DNA from: Prunus persica
Lineage: Eukaryota > Streptophyta > Magnoliopsida > Rosales > Rosaceae
Direction: 5' to 3'
Assembly (NCBI RefSeq): GCF_000346465.2
Contig: NC_034009.1
Location: 25,589,983-25,653,982, forward strand
DNA length: 64,000 bases
Position numbers and translations under genes: made by a program. Position 1 is the first letter of the stretch. The number at the start of each line of letters is the position of its first letter. Under the pieces are notes generated by a model. The model had not been told where the DNA came from, made no database searches, and saw only the letters and a list, made by a program, of their open reading frames with translations. Of this stretch, positions 59,317-64,000 are shown piece by piece.

Positions 59317-60738
59317 GGATCCTCTGCTCTAATTTTCTCTGCCATGATATGCTTTACTTTTGTTCTCCATACGCACCTTATTAAAATTTAATCTAAGGAA
59401 TTTAAAAGTTGACACATCGTCCTAAACAAAAACTCAATTTACTCCTAATTAAAAAAAAAACTGACACCTAACTAACGGGATATTTAACGTCCAAAGCTTC
59501 TTCTTTTTTCTTCTTTCTTTCTTCTTCATGTTTTGTCCTTCTCTTATTTTTTTCTCCTTCTTGCTTCAAGTTATGTCCTCTTCTCTTATTTACGTTCATA
59601 TTCATATTACCTTAGCTTTGGTTAGTGTGAGTATATTGGCAAGGCTACTGTGAAGACGTGAAATTGAAGTAAGCAAGATTATTTGGCATGCTTTTCTTTT
59701 TCTTTTATCCCTGATACATACTCTTATTTATTGATTCATGCTACATATGCTTTCATTTATTGGTCCCTGCTGAATGCGTTGCTTCTTTCGTTTTTTTCCT
59801 TTTCTTTTTTGGTTCCTATGTCTGCAACAATTCAAAATTTTCCTCTTTCTCATTGAGACTATCTAATTGGTTTTCTGTGTGTGGCGCTTTGAATTGGATT
59901 TCAATTAATGTTTTGGTATATCTACCTCCATCCTTCATTTTTAATTTGTAAATATAAATTTGACAGTTATCATTGTATGATAGATTAACATTATTATATT
60001 TGTTTTATAGATTGAGAATGAAAGATTCAGTCGCTACAATTTGTGAAGATAATTTACATTATAAGCCCATATGTGATATGGAATTCTTTCAAAACAAGCT
60101 GCATATGAGTTTTATAATGAGTATGGGCGAAGAGCAGGATTCAATATTAGAAGAGATTCACATAACAAGAATAAGAATACTGCTCAAATAATTTCAAGAG
60201 TATTTGTTTGTTATAAGGAGGGTTTTCGACCGAAAGATAAGCGATATTATTTAACTAAAAGTTCTCGGACAGAAACAAGGATGGGTTGTAATGCTAAAAT
60301 AGGCATTAAGTTGAATAAATCTAATAGTAAGTATTAGGCTAGCCATTTTATGGAAAACCACAATCATCCTCTTGTAAGACAAAAATGCACTCATATGTTA
60401 CCGCCTCGTAGAAGAATATTTGCTTTACAAGCTATTGAAGTAGATTTGACCGAAGAATTTGGTAAGGAGAGAAAAAAAAGGAGAGAATGACAGAAAGAGA
60501 TAAATTTTTTTTTTAAAAAAGAAAAAACAGAACAGAACATGAATAAGGAGGAAAAAAAAACAGCTGGGAGTTAATTACGATTAGTTGGGTGTTAGGGATT
60601 TTTATTCTTTTTTAATTAGAAGTAAATTGAGTTTTTGTTTTAGGATGATGTGTCAACTTTTAAATCTCTTAGACTAAATTTTAATGAGATGATAAAAGTA
60701 AAGCAGATCATAGCAAAAAAAATTATAACAGAAGATCC
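59317..60738. mobile_element. FAR1-type MULE remnant
   Basis: About 1.4 kb with long, diverged inverted ends of about 165 bp: GGATCCTCTGCTCTAATTTT at the left and, as reverse complement, GGATCTTCTGTTATAATTTT at the right. Both continue with TAAAAGTTGACACATC and AAACTCAATTTACT. Between them lies a FAR1 domain fragment. No matching target duplication was found, so the edges may be slightly off. Confidence 0.7.
60056..60470 (+). pseudogene. FAR1 DNA-binding domain fragment
   Basis: Reads SKQAAYEFYNEYGRRAGFN, FVCYKEGFRPKD, RMGCNAKIGI and, after an in-frame TAG, FMENHNHPLV. These are the Cys-Cys-His-His elements of the FAR1/FHY3 zinc-chelating domain. The MULE transposase core and SWIM domain that should follow are missing. 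Upstream frames contain stops. Confidence 0.75.
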
Positions 60739-60749
60739 GAATTCATTCA

Positions 60750-61036
60750 TCTATATATATAAAGCAAAAGGCAGAGAATGGTGAAACATTCAAAATACCA
60801 GAAAATATCCTTAGTTAATGCAAACATTAAGAACTAAACTTATTAATTAAATAAGGATAATATGGTAAATTCACACTTTTTCATATTTAAAAAAATTAAA
60901 AGAAAAAGAAAAAGCAGATAATGGATCCTATTTTTATGGAACACAACTACCCATTATCTTTTTTAATTCTAAAATAAATTTACTTATTTTTTTAAAAAAC
61001 CTCTCGCAAGCGCGGAAGCGCGTGCAGAGAGACTAG
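60750..61036 (+). mobile_element. Non-autonomous Helitron, copy 3, complete
   Basis: 287 bp. Starts TCTATATATATAAAGC directly after an A and ends GGAGAGACTAG / CAGAGAGACTAG-type CTAG directly before a T, with the GC-rich hairpin CGCGGAAGCGCG about 10 nt inside. This is the A/T insertion and TC...CTAG structure of Helitrons. It is about 85-90% similar to 21717-21990 and 26690-26958 by eye and defines their true ends. Confidence 0.85.
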
Positions 61037-61623
61037 TACAGAATTAAACTACATCCCGTATTTAAATATCATGCAATAATTTCTCCAAATATCCGCTATA
61101 AATAAAAATAATTATAAATTCATGTATTCCCCATAATCTCGGTCTGAACTCCGAACTATACATACATACATAAATGACATCACAAGACTCGACATGCATG
61201 CTTGTTTTGTTAGACCATTCGTGAATGATGGCGTGGCAGTTTGACCCATTCCTTCTCCAGTCTAAAAACCAACCCGCCAACAACCCCAACCAAGTGACTC
61301 AGTCCAACTCGTTCTCTCCAAAACTCAAGTCTCTTCCTATCTTTCCCTTCTCTCTGTCTCTATGGGGATTCAAAGTCTGTCACAGACAAACACCAAGCGA
61401 CCCTTCAGCTGAAGAGATATTTTTATTTTTCAAAGTTTCAAGTAAGTCTCTCTTCAAAAATATCGACTATATAATTTTTAACTAAATCCCATTAACTATT
61501 TTATTCTTGTCTCTATTGGTAGAATCTAGGCGCCCCACTTGAGCTGAGCTAGGGTTTACTCAGTCGTTTTCGTGTTTGAATTTCCTTCTTAATCAACTGT
61601 CTAGATTGAAAGCTGTAACCTCT

Positions 61624-61658
<35 letters not shown>

Positions 61659-61713
61659 GTGGTCAAGGGTTTTAGGTGAGAAAAAGAGCAGAGATTGAGA
61701 GAGAGAGAGAGAG
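61037..61713. other. MKP1 promoter and 5' UTR
   Basis: 61200-61440 looks like promoter/leader. A possible 5' UTR intron runs from 61442 (GTAAGTCTC) to 61522 (TTGGTAG). A (GA)n tract is at about 61628-61655 and a second, shorter one at about 61700. Confidence 0.55.
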
Positions 61714-61810
61714 ATGCTGAAAATTCAATACCATGCTATTTATTCCAAAAGTTCAACTTGATGGCTTCTATGTCATTTCCCGGAAGAATCCTTTAATGGG
61801 TACCAGTTAG
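61714..61810 (+). promoter_or_regulatory. Chain of three overlapping upstream ORFs in the MKP1 leader
   Basis: uORF1 61714-61761 (15 codons, MLKIQYHAIYSKSST), uORF2 61761-61796 (11 codons) and uORF3 61796-61810 (4 codons). Each stop overlaps the next start by one base (TGATG, then TAATG). The last ends 30 nt before the MKP1 ATG. Such a chain should lower or condition translation of MKP1. Whether the transcript includes all three depends on the true transcription start. Confidence 0.65.
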
Positions 61811-61840
61811 TTTTTAGAATTGTTGTCAAACCACTTTGAG

Positions 61841-64000
61841 ATGTTAGGCGAAGAAGAGAAAAACCGGCTCGCCGGAAATACCCGGAAAACGTATTTGCGG
61901 TCGGTGTCGTGGTCTGACCGCTCACCCTCTAAACCTAACAATCCATATCCAAGGCCACAGCTGAATAGTAAAGCGAGGTCTTGCTTACCTCCACTTCAGC
62001 CCCTTTCAATAGCTAGGAACACCGTTCAGGAGTGGCCAAGGGCGGGTTCTGATGATCTTGGGGTATGGCCTCAACCCCAAACCCCAAGAGGATCAGTTAA
62101 ACCCCTTCCGAATTCGAACCCAGAACAACCCGGGAGAGAATTTGAGTTTAAGAAGGATAAGCTTGCTTTTTTCGATAAAGAATGCTCGAGAATTGCTGAT
62201 CATATATACTTAGGAAGTGATGCGGTGGCTAAGAACCGTGAGGTTTTGAGGAAGAACGGAATCACCCATGTGCTCAACTGTGTTGGGTTTGTTTCTCCCG
62301 AGTATTTCAAGAATGATCTTGTGTACAAGACACTTTGGTTGAAAGATAGCCCGTCGGAGGACATTACAAGTATACTCTATGATGTGTTTGATTATTTTGA
62401 AGATGTTCGAAAACAAGGCGGGCGAGTTCTTGTGCATTGTTGTCAGGGAGTGTCTCGGTCAACTTCTCTGGTCATTGCATACCTCATGTGGAGAGAGGGC
62501 CAGAGCTTTGAAGATGCATTTCAGTATGTGAAGGCCGCTCGAGGGGTGACTAACCCGAATATGGGTTTTGCTTGTCAACTCCTGCAGTGCCAGAAGAGGG
62601 TACATGCTGTGCCTGCAAGCCCAAATTCCATGTTAAGGATGTACCGGATGGCCCCGCATTCATCATATGATCCTCTTCATCTCGTGCCAAAGACGTTAGG
62701 CCATCCAGGTGCACAAGGACTTGACTCTCGTGGAGCATTCGTTGTGCATGTTCCATCGGCTTTATATGTCTGGATTGGAAAGGATTGCAACACAATGATG
62801 TCAGATAATGCAAGGGCAGCTGCCTTTCAGGTCATCCAGTATGAGAGGGCAAAGGGTCCGATTGTGGACATCAAGGAAGGTGAAGAACCTTTGGAATTTT
62901 GGGACGCTCTTTCCAGTGGGGTCTTAGCAGAAGATCACAGCAAGACAGATGTGAAAAAGGTAGAAACTTTATCTTCTGGAGGCGATAAGGTTGCTGCATC
63001 TAGGTGTGTTCCGGTGGGTGAAAGGAAGGTTGTTGAATATGATTTGGATTTCGAAATTTTCCATAAGGCAATTGCAGGTGGGGTTGTCCCACCGTTTTCA
63101 GTATCTAATACTGAATCAGAAACTTGCCTTCCAGCCAGAGAAAATGGATGGGGTAGATTGCGGCAAAAGTTTGCTAGCGGCATTATGAAAGATTTGGTCA
63201 CGTCTTCTGAGCTGAATTGTAACACTAGCCCATCCAGTGATGAGTTGGATATGGTTGTGGAAACTCATAAAGAAGCAGAAGACCCTGTTTCCCTGATTGA
63301 GCCTTCATCACCATTATCAGCATCACGCCACTTTCGTAGCTCAGCTGATTCCTTTGAATGCTTTCCAAGTCGCAGCCCATGTAGGATACGAGATACTTTT
63401 AGAGAAGTAGAATGCTCTGTTCCTTTTACCGAGAAATTATCATTACCTACAACTCATTGTCGTTCACCGGATTCTTTTTCTTGTTTTCCTGACAGCAGTC
63501 CTAAGTTCAGCTCCAAATCCCCAACACTGTCCCCTTCAAACTCTGATTACTCTAGTTCATTTACCTTTTCACCATCATCTTCTAATTGGTCGGACTTGTC
63601 ATGTTTGTCTTCTCAACAGCCTTCACCTTCTGGCTTGGAATCTACGGATCCATCTTATATTAAGAATATTTCTTTGGCAGATAACTCAAGCTTACTTTTC
63701 AAAAAATCTCCTTCTTCACCTGAAGAGACATTTTCTGCTAATTTTACTTTGGAAGTGGCAAATTCATGTTTGCCATGTAAAGGGAATTCCCCCTCTCTTG
63801 CAGAGCGCAGAGGGAGTAATCCTCCACCTCGAATGTTGGTACCATCAGTGGATGAATCGCCTGAAGTTCCGAGGAATTTGGTACGATCATGGTCCTTCTC
63901 TTTACCTGACATGGGTGATGATGCGATGGACTCTGATTGCAACCAATCTGAAAATGAGAGCAACAGAGAAGAGCAAATGTTAGATGTGGACATTAGTAAC
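61841..64000 (+). CDS. MKP1: MAP kinase phosphatase MKP1 (dual-specificity), 3' end beyond window
   Basis: Open without a stop for 720 codons to the window edge; Arabidopsis MKP1 is about 784 aa, so roughly the last tenth is missing. Start MLGEEEKNRLAG. Conserved N-terminal motifs are SVSWSDRS, KARSCLPPLQPLSIARN and EWPRAGSDDLG. The dual-specificity phosphatase domain is about 110-255, with substrate loop LKDSPSED and active site HCCQGVSR (His-199, Cys-200 nucleophile, Arg-206). A gelsolin-like segment (DSRGAFVVHVPSALYVWIG) follows, then a Ser-rich region containing LPARENGW and SPSLAERRGS. In plants MKP1 dephosphorylates MPK3 and MPK6 and restrains stress and immune signalling; the N and C regions also bind calmodulin in some species. 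Single exon so far. Confidence 0.95.
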   Translation, partial: MLGEEEKNRLAGNTRKTYLRSVSWSDRSPSKPNNPYPRPQLNSKARSCLPPLQPLSIARNTVQEWPRAGSDDLGVWPQPQTPRGSVKPLPNSNPEQPGREFEFKKDKLAFFDKECSRIADHIYLGSDAVAKNREVLRKNGITHVLNCVGFVSPEYFKNDLVYKTLWLKDSPSEDITSILYDVFDYFEDVRKQGGRVLVHCCQGVSRSTSLVIAYLMWREGQSFEDAFQYVKAARGVTNPNMGFACQLLQCQKRVHAVPASPNSMLRMYRMAPHSSYDPLHLVPKTLGHPGAQGLDSRGAFVVHVPSALYVWIGKDCNTMMSDNARAAAFQVIQYERAKGPIVDIKEGEEPLEFWDALSSGVLAEDHSKTDVKKVETLSSGGDKVAASRCVPVGERKVVEYDLDFEIFHKAIAGGVVPPFSVSNTESETCLPARENGWGRLRQKFASGIMKDLVTSSELNCNTSPSSDELDMVVETHKEAEDPVSLIEPSSPLSASRHFRSSADSFECFPSRSPCRIRDTFREVECSVPFTEKLSLPTTHCRSPDSFSCFPDSSPKFSSKSPTLSPSNSDYSSSFTFSPSSSNWSDLSCLSSQQPSPSGLESTDPSYIKNISLADNSSLLFKKSPSSPEETFSANFTLEVANSCLPCKGNSPSLAERRGSNPPPRMLVPSVDESPEVPRNLVRSWSFSLPDMGDDAMDSDCNQSENESNREEQMLDVDISN

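Overview
The window is nuclear DNA of a flowering plant (a eudicot). Genes are split by GT-AG introns, 5' UTRs carry GA/CT-rich tracts, and every recognised product has a close plant relative. From general resemblance I suspect a woody rosid such as Rosaceae/Prunus, but nothing here proves it. Seven intact or nearly intact host genes sit at the edges. The middle (about 12-46 kb) is mostly transposons.

Layout, left to right: an RGLG-type RING E3 ligase (865-3464, minus); a long coiled-coil protein resembling the plant RAB5 effector PUF2 (6511-9399, plus); a CYP71-type cytochrome P450 (9976-11674, minus); a local tandem repeat; a Ty1/copia element with both LTRs and a 5-bp target duplication (12824-17711); a hAT-like element and a 1.39-kb solo LTR; a ghost copy of the PUF2-tail/P450-promoter segment; a decayed pararetrovirus-like segment with Helitron-like repeats on both sides and a hAT MITE inside (21.7-27 kb); a PIF/Harbinger transposon split by a 2.5-kb solo LTR, with a shorter relative sharing its TTA target (27188-34527); a second P450 (36051-37676, minus); a 5'-truncated hAT transposase; and a complete 5.3-kb MULE with about 325-bp inverted repeats, a 9-bp target duplication and two convergent genes (41157-46448). 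Then follow the LAMMER kinase AFC2 (47225-50725, plus), an NDR1/HIN1-like membrane protein (51440-52522, minus), a P-class PPR protein (55252-56826, minus), a FAR1-type MULE remnant, a small Helitron, and the MAP kinase phosphatase MKP1 (61841 to beyond the right edge, plus).

The best structural explanation for the middle is a tandem triplication. Sequence from the last PUF2 exon, the P450 gene and the AFC2 upstream flank recurs in the same order three times. The middle unit has lost its P450 body. Transposons then inflated the interval from an inferred few kb to about 37 kb. The host genes are unrelated neighbours, not a pathway: ubiquitin ligase, endosomal trafficking, oxidative metabolism, splicing-factor kinase, defence-like membrane protein, organelle RNA processing and MAPK signalling. 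I found no tRNA gene, rRNA gene or CRISPR array.
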